From Reyranella massiliensis 521 (GTDB lineage Bacteria; Pseudomonadota; Alphaproteobacteria; Reyranellales; Reyranellaceae), in the NCBI RefSeq assembly GCF_000312425.1, contig NZ_HE997181.1, positions 133,002 to 197,001 on the forward strand: a DNA stretch of 64,000 nt, in the 5' to 3' direction. The notes under the pieces are model-generated. The model saw only the letters and a program-made list of their open reading frames with translations, did not search any database and was not told the origin of the DNA. Of this stretch, positions 27,382-36,597 are shown piece by piece. A program made the translations under genes and the position numbers. Positions within the stretch are counted from its first letter, which is position 1. The number at the start of each line of letters is the position of its first letter.

Positions 27382-28299
27382 TCAGTAGACTGCTGGGACG
27401 TAGAGTTCGGGGGCGACCGGCGTGCGGAGATAGTCGGGCTTGTGCTCGCGCTGCGGCAACACGATAGCGTCGTGCGCCACCTCCTGATAGGGCACCTGTT
27501 GCAGGAGATGGTGGATGCAGTTGAGTCGCGCCCGCCGCTTGTTGTTGCCTTCGATCACCCACCAGCGGGCCTCGGGGATGTGGGTGCGCGCCAGCATCTC
27601 TTCCTTCGCCTTGGTGTATTCTTCCCAGCGCCGCCGGGATTCAAGATCCATGGGCGAGAGCTTCCATTGCTTCATCGGGTCGTGGATGCGCATCAGGAAG
27701 CGCAGGTTCTGCTCATCGTCGGTGATCGAGAACCAGTACTTCACCAGAATGATGCCGGAGCGGACCAGCATGCGCTCGAATTCGGGGACGGTACGGAAGA
27801 ACTCCTCGATCTCGGCCTCGCTGCAGAAGCCCATGACGCGTTCGACGCCGGCGCGGTTGTACCAGCTGCGGTCGAACAGCACGATTTCGCCGGCGGCCGG
27901 CAGGTGCGCCACGTAGCGCTGGAAGTACCATTGCGTGCGCTCGCGTTCGCTGGGCGCCGAGAGGGCCACGGTGCGGCAGACACGCGGATTGAGGCGCTGG
28001 GTCACACGCTTGATGACGCCGCCCTTGCCGGCGGCGTCGCGGCCCTCGAACAGCACCACGACCTTGAGTTTGTGGTTGATCACCCAAGTCTGCAGCTTGA
28101 TCAGCTCGCGCTGCAGGCGCAGCAGCTCGGTGAAGTAGAATTTGCGGTCTATTTCGTCGTGGCGCGTCAGATCGGGTTGATCGGGCAGGTGCGACAGCAG
28201 CTCGTCGCCAAGCTCCAGTTCGAGCTCCTCGTCGATACTGTCGGCCAGCTCGCGGCGGACGCGGTCTTCGAGTGTATCCCGGTTCGATTTTCTGTCCAT
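27382..28299 (-). CDS. ppk2: Polyphosphate kinase 2 family protein
   Basis: A 305-residue class I-type PPK2. The P-loop kinase fold shows Walker A FEGRDAAGKGG (Lys92), the lid RLNPRVCRTVALSAPSERE and Walker B LFDRSWYNRAGVE (Asp143). It transfers phosphate between polyphosphate and nucleoside diphosphates. The start at 28299 has GGAGGG 8 bases upstream; an ATG at 28326 is in frame but without a ribosome site. It is the first gene of a pair with the Orn/Lys/Arg decarboxylase. Confidence 0.94.
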   Translation of the reverse strand: MDRKSNRDTLEDRVRRELADSIDEELELELGDELLSHLPDQPDLTRHDEIDRKFYFTELLRLQRELIKLQTWVINHKLKVVVLFEGRDAAGKGGVIKRVTQRLNPRVCRTVALSAPSERERTQWYFQRYVAHLPAAGEIVLFDRSWYNRAGVERVMGFCSEAEIEEFFRTVPEFERMLVRSGIILVKYWFSITDDEQNLRFLMRIHDPMKQWKLSPMDLESRRRWEEYTKAKEEMLARTHIPEARWWVIEGNNKRRARLNCIHHLLQQVPYQEVAHDAIVLPQREHKPDYLRTPVAPELYVPAVY

Positions 28300-28386
28300 G
28301 GCAGGCCCTCCGTCACGTTCCGCCATATAACGCCGGCGGAAGGTGAGCGCTGCCGATGACAGTTTCGCGACAGCCGGAAGGAGCCT

Positions 28387-29481
28387 TTAGGGGCGGGGCA
28401 GGAGACGTTTTGCCTGCATCTCGGCGAAGCACTTGCGGAACATCGCCTCGGTGTCCATGACCTCGGTGAAACCGGCTTGCATCAACTTGATCGTCGAGAC
28501 GAGGGCCGCCGGGCCGGGCTCGGTGCGGCCGAAGCCCATCGTATAGTCGGCATATTCGAAGGAGAGGCCGACGAACTCCTTGAGCGTTCCCGATACGAGG
28601 CCGTGGGCGGCGCGGATTTCCGCCCATTCGGCTTCCTGCGGTCGGATCTTCTGGTCGAGTGCCAGAGGTACGTGCTCGCCCGGTGCAAATCCCAGGGCGT
28701 CGGCGATGGCGGGCCAGACGTTCGGCCAGACGAACACGTCACCGTTGGTGACGTTGAAGATCTCGTTGCGCGCGGCAGCGGCCTCGCCGGACCAGGCGAT
28801 GGCACGCGCTAACAGGTCGGCATCTACGGCCTGGGCGACCCGTCCCACGCCCCCGGGATAGTCGAGCCTGGTTTTGCCGGCGCGGCGCATCATGGCGGCG
28901 TAGACGCCCAGAGCGGGGATCACGTTCATGGCGCTGCCGACCGAATCGCCCACGATCAGCACCGGCCGCAGGATCGACCAGGTCCAGTCCTTGCCTTTTT
29001 GTTGAGCGGCGAGAAAGCGTTCCTGGTTCCAGTAGAAATTCGGCTGCTCGTGCATCTCCGAACGATTCTCGCGTGCCGGCACAGTGAGCGGGCGGACATG
29101 CACACCATACGCCTTGGTGCCCTGCAGCAGGGCGACATGGCGCAGTCCAGGCGCGGCTTGCTCCAGCGGGCCGAACAGGTTGCGCAGCATCTGGTCGTTG
29201 GTGCGAATCTGCTCGTCCTCGCGCCAGCCCGCGACCAGACCCGGTCGTTCGTAGAGCGCGGCGTAGACGAGATGTGTCACCCCTGCAAACTCGGGCGCGA
29301 GCTTGGCGCAGGCCGCCCGGTCGGTGAGGTCGAGGGGCAACCAGCGCGCGCCGTGAGTTTCGGCGGGACGCCGCCGGGAGAGCGCGACGACCTCGCAGCC
29401 GGGTTCGGTCGCGAAGTGCTTCATGGCGGCGTACCCGACAAGGCCGGTAGCGCCAGCGATCAGGACTTTTTTGCTCGGCAT
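28387..29481 (-). CDS. PRISE-family NAD(P)-dependent reductase
   Basis: A 364-residue short-chain dehydrogenase of the PRISE (progesterone 5-beta-reductase/iridoid synthase-like) type. The Rossmann motif GATGLVGYAAM starts at residue 10, and the atypical catalytic pair is visible as Lys123 in QGTKAYGVH and Tyr150 in PNFYWNQE instead of a YxxxK motif. Plant and bacterial members reduce enones with NADPH. The native substrate here is unknown. It is on the same strand as the TetR-Rieske pair, 64 bases downstream of the oxygenase stop, so it may belong to the same catabolic unit. Confidence 0.85.
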   Translation of the reverse strand: MPSKKVLIAGATGLVGYAAMKHFATEPGCEVVALSRRRPAETHGARWLPLDLTDRAACAKLAPEFAGVTHLVYAALYERPGLVAGWREDEQIRTNDQMLRNLFGPLEQAAPGLRHVALLQGTKAYGVHVRPLTVPARENRSEMHEQPNFYWNQERFLAAQQKGKDWTWSILRPVLIVGDSVGSAMNVIPALGVYAAMMRRAGKTRLDYPGGVGRVAQAVDADLLARAIAWSGEAAAARNEIFNVTNGDVFVWPNVWPAIADALGFAPGEHVPLALDQKIRPQEAEWAEIRAAHGLVSGTLKEFVGLSFEYADYTMGFGRTEPGPAALVSTIKLMQAGFTEVMDTEAMFRKCFAEMQAKRLLPRP

Positions 29482-29545
29482 TGGAACCGTCAGCCTAGCA
29501 CGCCCTGGCCGTGCGCAAAGGCGGCGCGTTCCGCCGGTCGAGGCG

Positions 29546-30709
29546 TCAGTTCAGGGCGCGGTCGAGGCTGGCATGGAAGCGCTTAAGATTCTGTTCCAGG
29601 CGGCCGACGATCAGCCGGTCGTTGGCGCCGCTGGCCAGCCCGCGCTGGATCTGCTCGCAGATCGGCAGATCCTCGCTGTTGAACACGCCACGGTCGATCA
29701 GGTCGAAGGACCGCGCCCAATGTGCTTCGGCCTTCTCGTCGCCGGGAAGTTGCGGCGTCAGCATGGAATGCACGAACAACGTTTCGCCCGGGGCGATGGG
29801 GAACAGCCCGAGATGACTGACATAGTCGGGATGGTAGATGATGATCGTGTTCGGGAAAACGTAATGCACCAGCGTGCCATGCTCGCTGAGCGTCCAGCGC
29901 TCGGGCGGCAGGTCGCGAATTTCCCTGGTGCGTTCGCGCGCCGCGAGAAAGCGGATGTGCGGGCCGAGCGTGTCGCTCACCGACACCGAGTCGGTGAAGA
30001 AGGGACCGATGGTCCCGGCATGCAGGCGGGTTACATGGTAGATCTCGAGGAAGGCCTCGACGATCAGTTTCCAGTTGGTGGCGCGGCGGCTGGTGCTTTG
30101 ACGATAGAAGCGGTGGCTGCCGAGACCGGCTGCGTCGAGATCGCCGTCGACGCCTTCCAGGAACGACGCCATGTCGGGCAGGCTGGCTGCCGGATCGAGT
30201 ATTGCCCAGATCATGCCGTGGCGCACGACGGAGGGAAGCTCGCGCAGGCCGGTCAGGTGCTTGTCCAGAGTCGGGAAGGCCTCGGCGCGCGGCACGCCGG
30301 CAAGCGAGCCGTCGAGGCGGTAGGCCCAGCCATGGTAGGGGCAGACGAGGCTCTGGCGGCGGCACGGCTCGCCCTCTTCGACGATCAGCCGTGCGCCGCG
30401 ATGACGGCAGACATTGAGCAGAACCTTTACGTTGCCCTCGCGCGTCCGCGTCACCAGCAGGGGCACACCGCAAATCTCGCGCGCCATTACGCTGCCCGGC
30501 TCGCACAACTGGTCGGCGGGCCCGAGGCAGAGCGGAAGGCGGCGGAACAGGCGCGCCTGCTCCTGGTCGAAGCGGTTGCGGTCGATGTAGATGGCGGGAT
30601 CGAGGCTGGCTTCATCAGCCTTCCAGTCCGGGCTGGTGCGCCGATCCATCTCGCCCAGCAGGCGCTGGAAGATGTTTTGCCAGTAAGGTTCTGCCGCCAT
30701 CGTCGTCAT
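29546..30709 (-). CDS. Rieske non-haem iron oxygenase, alpha subunit
   Basis: A 387-residue ring-hydroxylating-type oxygenase. The Rieske [2Fe-2S] ligands are Cys101-x-His103 (NVCRHRG) and Cys123-x2-His126 (CPYHGWAY). The catalytic domain carries NWKLIVEAFLEIYHVTRLH with Fe ligands His225 and His230. It would dioxygenate, monooxygenate or demethylate a substrate using an external reductase, which is not encoded nearby. The ATG at 30709 is 2 bases after the TetR stop with AAGGAG 10 bases upstream, so the two are one operon. The longer open frame upstream is shadow coding. Confidence 0.92.
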   Translation of the reverse strand: MTTMAAEPYWQNIFQRLLGEMDRRTSPDWKADEASLDPAIYIDRNRFDQEQARLFRRLPLCLGPADQLCEPGSVMAREICGVPLLVTRTREGNVKVLLNVCRHRGARLIVEEGEPCRRQSLVCPYHGWAYRLDGSLAGVPRAEAFPTLDKHLTGLRELPSVVRHGMIWAILDPAASLPDMASFLEGVDGDLDAAGLGSHRFYRQSTSRRATNWKLIVEAFLEIYHVTRLHAGTIGPFFTDSVSVSDTLGPHIRFLAARERTREIRDLPPERWTLSEHGTLVHYVFPNTIIIYHPDYVSHLGLFPIAPGETLFVHSMLTPQLPGDEKAEAHWARSFDLIDRGVFNSEDLPICEQIQRGLASGANDRLIVGRLEQNLKRFHASLDRALN

Positions 30710-30711
30710 GG

Positions 30712-31335
30712 TCAGGACTCCTTGTAGGGGCGGGCCGAGACGGCCTGCAGGCAAAAGGCAGTTACGTCGCGCGCCAACGCGGCGGCGTCGGGTTGGTGGG
30801 TGGCATCCTGCGCCAGCGGGCCGATCAGCCCTTCCGTCAACGCACCGATCAGGCCGGCCGCGGCGAGGCGGGCGTTCTGCGGTGGGAAGTCGCCGGCCGC
30901 AATTCCGTCGGTGATCAGGCCTTCGAACACATCGGCGAAGGCGCGGCGGGACGCGAGGCGGGCGGCATCGACTTCCGGCTCGGCCGGCTCGGCGATCATC
31001 GCCCAAGCCAGCCGCCGCGCTCGTACGGCGCGCAGCGCGAAGACCCGCACCGCATCGGCCAGTCGATCCATCGCCGTACCTTCGGAGCGTGCCACGGCCG
31101 CCAGCACCGCGAGCTCGTGACCGGCGTTCAGGCTCAGCGCTTCGGCGAAGAGTTCACCCTTGGAGGGGAAGTGCCGGTAGACCGTGCCGGTCGCCACGCC
31201 GGCGGCCTCGGCCACCGTGGCGACCTGGGCCCCCCGGAAGCCCACTTCGCCCACGACAGAGCGAACGGCCTGCAGGATGCGATCCCGCTTGTCCTGGAGC
31301 TGTTCCTGAACCCGCTCGGTATGGCGATAGGCCAT
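30712..31335 (-). CDS. TetR/AcrR-family transcriptional regulator
   Basis: A 207-residue repressor. The HTH region reads ILQAVRSVVGEVGFRGAQVATVAEAAGVATGTVYRHFPSKGELF, canonical for TetR. The helical C-terminal half binds an unknown ligand. It is the first gene of a TetR-Rieske operon, so it likely controls its own operon in response to the oxygenase substrate. Direct repeats lie just upstream of its start. Confidence 0.94.
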   Translation of the reverse strand: MAYRHTERVQEQLQDKRDRILQAVRSVVGEVGFRGAQVATVAEAAGVATGTVYRHFPSKGELFAEALSLNAGHELAVLAAVARSEGTAMDRLADAVRVFALRAVRARRLAWAMIAEPAEPEVDAARLASRRAFADVFEGLITDGIAAGDFPPQNARLAAAGLIGALTEGLIGPLAQDATHQPDAAALARDVTAFCLQAVSARPYKES

Positions 31336-31340
31336 GATGT

Positions 31341-31390
31341 GAATTCCGGTTCAATTCTTGATAAAGAAATGAACCTGTATTCAATTCATG
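31341..31390. promoter_or_regulatory. Candidate TetR operator region
   Basis: TTCAATTC occurs twice (31350-31357 and 31380-31387), 30 bases apart or about three helical turns, and TGAA-N6-TTCA (31370-31383) forms a small dyad between them. The region lies directly before the TetR start. The elements are short, so this remains a proposal. Confidence 0.4.
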
Positions 31391-31477
31391 TCAATCCCCC
31401 ATCTGCCGGTCTCCTGCAACGACCGGGCGGTTGATGGGTTAAGTCGCGACCGTTGTCTCGCGACAGGAGCCTTCCCG

Positions 31478-31918
31478 ATGCAATCCAAACTCGTCTTCGA
31501 AGAAGCAGGCGAGCGAACGTTCGTCCTCGTGCTGGCCGCTGGCGAAGAAGCCTTTGCAGCGATCAGCGATTTCGCGGCTAGAGAGAGCCTGTCGGCGGCG
31601 TCGCTGACGGCGATCGGAGCCTTCGAGCGTGCCACGCTGGGGTGGTTCGACCTTGCAAACAAGACGTACAAGCCGATCCACATCGAAAGTCAGTGCGAGG
31701 GGTTGAGCCTTTTGGGCGATATCGCGGTGGCCGACGACGGCAAGCCCAGTCTCCACATGCATGCCGTGATGGGCCTGAGCGATGGCACCACGCGCGGGGG
31801 GCACTTCCTGAAGGGCGTCGTGCGGCCAACCCTCGAAGTCACCATCAACGAAACGCCGGCAAGGCTGCGCCGCCGTCAGCGACCGGAACTGGGTTTGGCA
31901 TTGATCGATCTGTCATAG
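31478..31918 (+). CDS. DUF296/PPC domain protein
   Basis: A 146-residue single-domain protein of the DUF296 (PPC, plants and prokaryotes conserved) family. Visible marks are FVLVLAAGEEAFAAISDFA, LTAIGAFERATLGWFD and the His-rich SLHMHAVMG plus GGHFLKGVV, where the His residues bind a metal in prokaryotic structures. In plants the domain joins AT-hook proteins; bacterial roles are unclear. The start at 31478 has AGGAG 11 bases upstream. It is divergent from tetR. Confidence 0.88.
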   Translation: MQSKLVFEEAGERTFVLVLAAGEEAFAAISDFAARESLSAASLTAIGAFERATLGWFDLANKTYKPIHIESQCEGLSLLGDIAVADDGKPSLHMHAVMGLSDGTTRGGHFLKGVVRPTLEVTINETPARLRRRQRPELGLALIDLS

Positions 31919-31952
31919 AAATTCGGAACCGGCATGACCTACTCTCTGGGTC

Positions 31953-32327
31953 ATGCCCTTGCATGTAGAAATCCACCGGCTGTCCCGAACCATCGTCGTC
32001 GTTGCGCGTGGCGAGATCACGGCCGAAGATGTCGATCGGTGTGCTCGTGAGATCGTCGACGGGAACGTACGGCACTTCGCCAAGATCATCGACGTCTCGA
32101 CGTCGACCTCGGAAGTGACGGCGGATCAGATCGGGCACATTGCATCGTGGTTGCGTGCCGGCGAGGTGACACGCGGCGCCGTGGCGTTCGTGGTCGATCC
32201 GGAGCGCGAAGAACTGGCGCAGAACTTTGCCGACGCTACTCAGAGTGACCGCCCCGTGAAGCTGTTTCGCAGCATCCACGAGGCGCGCCGCTGGATTGCG
32301 GAAGTTTCAAATGGGTTCGCAGACTGA
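31953..32327 (+). CDS. SpoIIAA/STAS-like hypothetical protein
   Basis: A 124-residue soluble protein with the alternating strand-helix pattern of SpoIIAA/STAS-like proteins: VEIHRLSRTIVVVARGEIT, AKIIDVSTSTSEVTADQIGHIA, GAVAFVVDPEREELAQNFA, VKLFRSIHEARRWI. The last block resembles the lipid- or partner-binding edge of such folds. It lies 34 bases after the DUF296 gene on the same strand. No catalytic motif is visible. Family placement is tentative. Confidence 0.7.
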   Translation: MPLHVEIHRLSRTIVVVARGEITAEDVDRCAREIVDGNVRHFAKIIDVSTSTSEVTADQIGHIASWLRAGEVTRGAVAFVVDPEREELAQNFADATQSDRPVKLFRSIHEARRWIAEVSNGFAD

Positions 32328-32381
32328 AGAGGGGGAGCTTTCGGCAGATCATTCGTCGGGCGCGCAGGGCCTGGCCTCGTC

Positions 32382-33743
32382 CTAGTTGAGGCCATACATG
32401 GAGAATTGCTGCGCGACCTCAGGATTGATCGTTTCCGCGGCGCGCTGGTCGGCCTCGCCGCCGGCCACATCGCCATTCTTGATCTTCGCGAGGCCGCGGC
32501 CGTAAAGCGACAGCGCGCGGTTGGGGTCGATATCGAGCGCCGCGTTGTACTCGTTCAAGGCCAATGCCGGATCGCCGAGCTTGAGATAGATGAAGCCGCG
32601 CGTGTCGCGGACATCCAGGTTGATCGGCATCAACTTCAACGCCGTGTCGCAATCCGCGAGTGCCTGGACGAGGTCCTGGCCGGCGATCGCGCGCGTCAGG
32701 CCGCGGTTGTTGTAGGCAAGGCCGAGCTGCGGGTTGAGGGCGATGGCCGAGCTGTAGTCGGAGATTGCCTTGTCGTACTCCTTCTTGGCGAAATGGGCGT
32801 AGCCGCGATTGTAGAAGGCCAGCGGATTGGTGTGATCGATCGAGATGGCCAGATCGAGATCCCGAATTGCCATGTCGAGCTGGCCCTGCCCTAGGTAGAT
32901 GGCGGCACGATTGCTCAACGCATCGGCATTGCGCGGGTCGTACTTCAGGGCGGCATCGTAGTTTTGCAGCGCTGCCATCGCGTTGCCGCGCCGCCCATAG
33001 GCCAGACCACGCATCAGATAGGCCAGCGGGTTCTCGGGAGCCATGCTCACCGCACGGTCGAGATCGCCCATGCCGCGGCCGAAGTCGCCGAGCTGAACGA
33101 AGGCGTCGCCTCGCCGGATCAAGGCATCGACATTGTCGGGCTCCAGAACAAGGACGCGGTCGAAATCCTGGATCGCACGGTCATAGGCGCGCTTGCGTGT
33201 GGCCAGCAAGACGCCGCGGTTGAGGAAGGCAAGCGAGGCGTTGGGGTCGAGCTTGATCGCATCGCTGTAGTCGGTGAGCGCCTTGTCGGTCAGTCCGACG
33301 GCATCCAATGCTGCGGCGCGACGAAAGAGGTTCAACGCATCTGGGTTGGCTGCGTTGATCAGCTGATCGTAATGCCGAATGGCATCGAGATAGTCCTCGC
33401 TGGCCAGCACCTTGTCGCCGAGCATCGTACGGGCGACGCCGCGCGTCAGCCGCGCCATCGCCACTTCTGCGGGCTGGAGCTGACGGCTGCCCAACGCCTT
33501 GGAGCAGGCGGCCGACCGCTGCGCGGCATCGGCCGTCGTGGGAAACGCCTTCTGTACACACTCGTCATAAGCCGCCTTCACTTCGGCCGCGGACAATGTC
33601 GGCGCCGCGGCGGACGCGGGTGTCGGCGCCTTTTCGGCTTCCGGCCTCGCGGGCGAATTGACATAGCCGACGGTAAGCACAGTAGCGACGCCCGCCACGG
33701 CAAGGCCTGCGGCTGAAACGACGAGGATCTTGAATGGGGACAA
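32382..33743 (-). CDS. Membrane-anchored TPR-repeat protein
   Basis: A 453-residue protein. One N-terminal signal anchor (FKILVVSAAGLAVAGVATVLTVGYV) is followed by a Pro/Ala linker and about nine to ten tetratricopeptide repeats, many ending in the LDPN or INP-type turn (AIKLDPNASLAFLNRG, AIALNPQLGLAYNNRG, ALDIDPNRALSLYGRG). TPR arrays scaffold protein complexes; this one would face the periplasm. The start is TTG (33743) with an AAGGA site upstream, 3 bases after the helicase stop, so it is cotranscribed with it. Confidence 0.88.
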   Translation of the reverse strand: MSPFKILVVSAAGLAVAGVATVLTVGYVNSPARPEAEKAPTPASAAAPTLSAAEVKAAYDECVQKAFPTTADAAQRSAACSKALGSRQLQPAEVAMARLTRGVARTMLGDKVLASEDYLDAIRHYDQLINAANPDALNLFRRAAALDAVGLTDKALTDYSDAIKLDPNASLAFLNRGVLLATRKRAYDRAIQDFDRVLVLEPDNVDALIRRGDAFVQLGDFGRGMGDLDRAVSMAPENPLAYLMRGLAYGRRGNAMAALQNYDAALKYDPRNADALSNRAAIYLGQGQLDMAIRDLDLAISIDHTNPLAFYNRGYAHFAKKEYDKAISDYSSAIALNPQLGLAYNNRGLTRAIAGQDLVQALADCDTALKLMPINLDVRDTRGFIYLKLGDPALALNEYNAALDIDPNRALSLYGRGLAKIKNGDVAGGEADQRAAETINPEVAQQFSMYGLN

Positions 33744-33746
33744 GAG

Positions 33747-36530
33747 TCAGTTCCTTTCGAGAAATGTCTTGGTCTCGGCCACGGCTTCGGCAAGCCCGGT
33801 GCGCTCGATCACGACGCCGGGCGGGAAAGCGCTGAGCAGGCGGCTGGGCAGGCGCGAGTCGAGCATCACGAAGACACCGCGATCGTCGGCACGGCGAATC
33901 AGTCGGCCATAGGCCTGCTTGAGACGTAGCCGGGCCAGCATGTCGTCGTAGGCGTTGGCACCGGCACCCGCCGCCTTCCAGTAGGCCTTGCGGGCGCGAT
34001 GCAGGATGTCGGGGCGCGGCCAGGGCACGCGATCGAACACGATCAGGCGCAGCGAGCGGCCGGGTACGTCGACGCCGTCGCGCACGGCATCGGTGCCGAG
34101 CAGGCAGGAATGCTCCTCGGCGCGGAAGATATCGACCAGCGTGGCCGCATCCATGCCGCCGACATGCTGGGCATAGAGCGGCAGGCCGGCTTCTTCCAGT
34201 GCAGGTGCGATGCGCTGATGGACGGCGCGCAAGCGGCCGATTGCCGTGAAGAGGCCGAGGGCGCCACCTCCGGCTGCCAGGAAAAGCTCGCGATAGGCAG
34301 CGGCCACCTGATCGGAGTCGTCGCGCTTCACGTCCTTCACGATCAGGACCTTGGTGGCATTGGCATAGTCGAAGGGCGAGGCCATCGCGGCGCGCATCGC
34401 CGGGGCCGCGAGATGCTTCGTTCCGGTGCGTGCCTCCGCCACCGTCCAATCGGCCAGCCCGCGCGGATCCTCGTCGTTGGCGGCGGCCGGGACGCCGAGC
34501 GAATCGCGCAGGGTTGCCGACGTGATGACCGCGCCATGGGCCGGCCGAATGACCGAGTTCACGAACGGCTCGGTCGGATCGAGGTAGTGACGGTACATGC
34601 CGACATCGATTTCGCGGCTCTGGCTACGCTCGACGGCGAACCAGTCGACGAAGGCGGGATCAGGGTCGTTATGCAGGCCGCGCAGCATGGCGCGCCAGGA
34701 CTCGAGTGTAAGTTCGCAGCGGTTGGTGAGCGACCGCGCCACACCTTCGATGCGCGCGCGCTGCCCGGAATCGAGCTTGTCGGCTTCGCCTTCGAGCTTG
34801 GCGCGCAGTACCTGTCGCAGCTTGCGGACCGGTACCAGCATCTTGTCCAGCGCATCGGCCAGTTGATCCGCCGCCTCGATCAGGCCTGGATTGAGCGGCC
34901 GCACGTCGCATTCCTGGCCGAAGCCCTGGTCGTCGCCGGCCGACCGGGCGCGGACCTGCATTCGCACCAGCGCCAGGAATTCTTCGGCAGGGCCCAGCAC
35001 AGTGCCGTCGGCGAGGCGCGTCTGCCAGTTGGGCGAGGGAAGCTGCTGGGCGAGGTCGAGCAGACGGCGCAGCGCCTGTTGCGCCTCGACATCCTCGCCG
35101 ATCAGGTCGCTCAGGCGCCGCTCCAGCCCGCGTGCGCGGCTGCCGCGACGTCCCTCGGCGCCGAGCAGCCAGCGGCGGAGGTCGGAGGCTTCGACGCCGC
35201 TGAGATGCGCACCGAAAGCACCATCGGCGGCATCGAACAGGTGATGGCCCTCGTCGAACACGTAGCGCAGCGGCCGTGTGCCGTCGTCGAGCCCGCCCAT
35301 GGCGGCCTGGATCATCACCAGCGCATGGTTGGCGATCACGATATCGGCCTGGCGGGCGCGGCGGATCGTGCGCTCGACGAAGCACTTGCGATAGTGCTCG
35401 CACGCCGAATAGATGCATTCGCCGCGCCGGTCGGCCAGCCGCTGCACGCGGCTGCGGCCCACGAGATCGAGCAACCAGGCCGGCAGGTCGCCGCCGATCA
35501 TGTCGCCGTCACGGCTGGCCAGCGCCCAGCGCGCCAGCAGGCCGAGGCCGACGGCGTTCTCGGGCACCAGACCGGTGCGCATCACCGCCTCCTGGAAGTT
35601 CAGCAGGCAGAGATAGTTCTCGCGTCCCTTGCGAACCACCACGCGGCGGCGCTTCTCGGCGCTGTCGCGATGCAGGCGGTCGAGTTCGTTGTCGATCTGG
35701 CGCTGCAGGTTGCGCGTGTAGGTCGCGATCCAGACCGGCGCGCCGTTCTTCTCCGCCCAGAGGCTCGCCGGCGCGACATAGCCCAACGTCTTGCCGACGC
35801 CGGTGCCTGCTTCCACCAGGACGACATTGGGCTTGTCCTCTTCCGTGCGCGGCGCAAAGGCCTGGCTGGCGGCGGAAGCGTAGTCGCTCTGCGTCGGCCG
35901 CGCTTCGGCGATGTTGCTGCCGGCCGAGACGAGCTGGGCGAGGCGCAACCGTGCTTCGCGCGGTTCGACCGGCTCGCTGCCGGGCGGTGGCGCCGGCGGC
36001 GGCTCCTCCCAGACAGGCAGGCTCTTCCAGACATCGAGGCCGGCGCCGGGCCTGGGCTTCTTCACCCCCTGGTCGATCCCGAGCGCGGCCAGCACGGCGT
36101 CACCCCATTCCCAGAGGCCCCGCGCCATGGCAAGCGCCGTGTCTTTCATCTCGGGTGAGGCAAGGGCTGCCATATCCTCGAGTTCGTCGATCAGCGCCCG
36201 CGCAATCTCGGGGAGGGCGGCAACTTCTTCCTCGGGCGTCGTCGGTACGTCGAGATCGAGCGCTTCGCACAGGCCGCGCACGGTCGGCAGGCAGAAACGC
36301 GCGGGCCGCACGAAGGCAAAAAGCGCCAGCAGGTCGCGGGCCTTGAGATCTTCCAGGCCTAGCCGGGCCGCGATCGCAGGGGCATGGCAGACCAGGGGCG
36401 GGGTGCCCATGGCGCGCAGACTGGTGTCTCTGCCCGACAGGCGTTCGATCGTGCCGTCGGGCGTGCGCCAGAGCGCGCCGCGCGCCGTGGCGACCAGGGC
36501 CGGCCAGGGAGGTAGCGCGGAAGAAGTCAC
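33747..36530 (-). CDS. DinG/XPD-like ATP-dependent DNA helicase
   Basis: An about 927-residue superfamily 2 helicase. Walker A is EAGTGVGKT (Lys247) and the DEAH-like box is FDEGHH. Four cysteines (one in ENYLCLLN and three in ECIYSACEHYRKC) match the Fe-S cluster of XPD/DinG/Rad3 enzymes. Motif VI appears in QAYGRLIRRADDRG. It would unwind 5' overhangs, forks or R-loops. I chose GTG 36530 since the sequence becomes family-like there; an ATG at 36611 would overlap the divergent gene. An N-terminal region of about 200 residues before the helicase core is longer than in E. coli DinG. Confidence 0.87.
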   Translation of the reverse strand: MTSSALPPWPALVATARGALWRTPDGTIERLSGRDTSLRAMGTPPLVCHAPAIAARLGLEDLKARDLLALFAFVRPARFCLPTVRGLCEALDLDVPTTPEEEVAALPEIARALIDELEDMAALASPEMKDTALAMARGLWEWGDAVLAALGIDQGVKKPRPGAGLDVWKSLPVWEEPPPAPPPGSEPVEPREARLRLAQLVSAGSNIAEARPTQSDYASAASQAFAPRTEEDKPNVVLVEAGTGVGKTLGYVAPASLWAEKNGAPVWIATYTRNLQRQIDNELDRLHRDSAEKRRRVVVRKGRENYLCLLNFQEAVMRTGLVPENAVGLGLLARWALASRDGDMIGGDLPAWLLDLVGRSRVQRLADRRGECIYSACEHYRKCFVERTIRRARQADIVIANHALVMIQAAMGGLDDGTRPLRYVFDEGHHLFDAADGAFGAHLSGVEASDLRRWLLGAEGRRGSRARGLERRLSDLIGEDVEAQQALRRLLDLAQQLPSPNWQTRLADGTVLGPAEEFLALVRMQVRARSAGDDQGFGQECDVRPLNPGLIEAADQLADALDKMLVPVRKLRQVLRAKLEGEADKLDSGQRARIEGVARSLTNRCELTLESWRAMLRGLHNDPDPAFVDWFAVERSQSREIDVGMYRHYLDPTEPFVNSVIRPAHGAVITSATLRDSLGVPAAANDEDPRGLADWTVAEARTGTKHLAAPAMRAAMASPFDYANATKVLIVKDVKRDDSDQVAAAYRELFLAAGGGALGLFTAIGRLRAVHQRIAPALEEAGLPLYAQHVGGMDAATLVDIFRAEEHSCLLGTDAVRDGVDVPGRSLRLIVFDRVPWPRPDILHRARKAYWKAAGAGANAYDDMLARLRLKQAYGRLIRRADDRGVFVMLDSRLPSRLLSAFPPGVVIERTGLAEAVAETKTFLERN

Positions 36531-36597
36531 CGGGCGGGCATAGCACAGGCCAATTGTCCGATGCAGCGACCGTCGGTTGCTTCTAGAATCCCGGCTC

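Noticed and set aside
25506..27467. A 653-codon plus-strand frame opposite the decarboxylase
   Set aside because: No motifs; the decarboxylase on the other strand has complete catalytic signatures.
33999..36158. A 719-codon plus-strand frame opposite the helicase
   Set aside because: Shadow of a helicase with intact Walker and Fe-S motifs.
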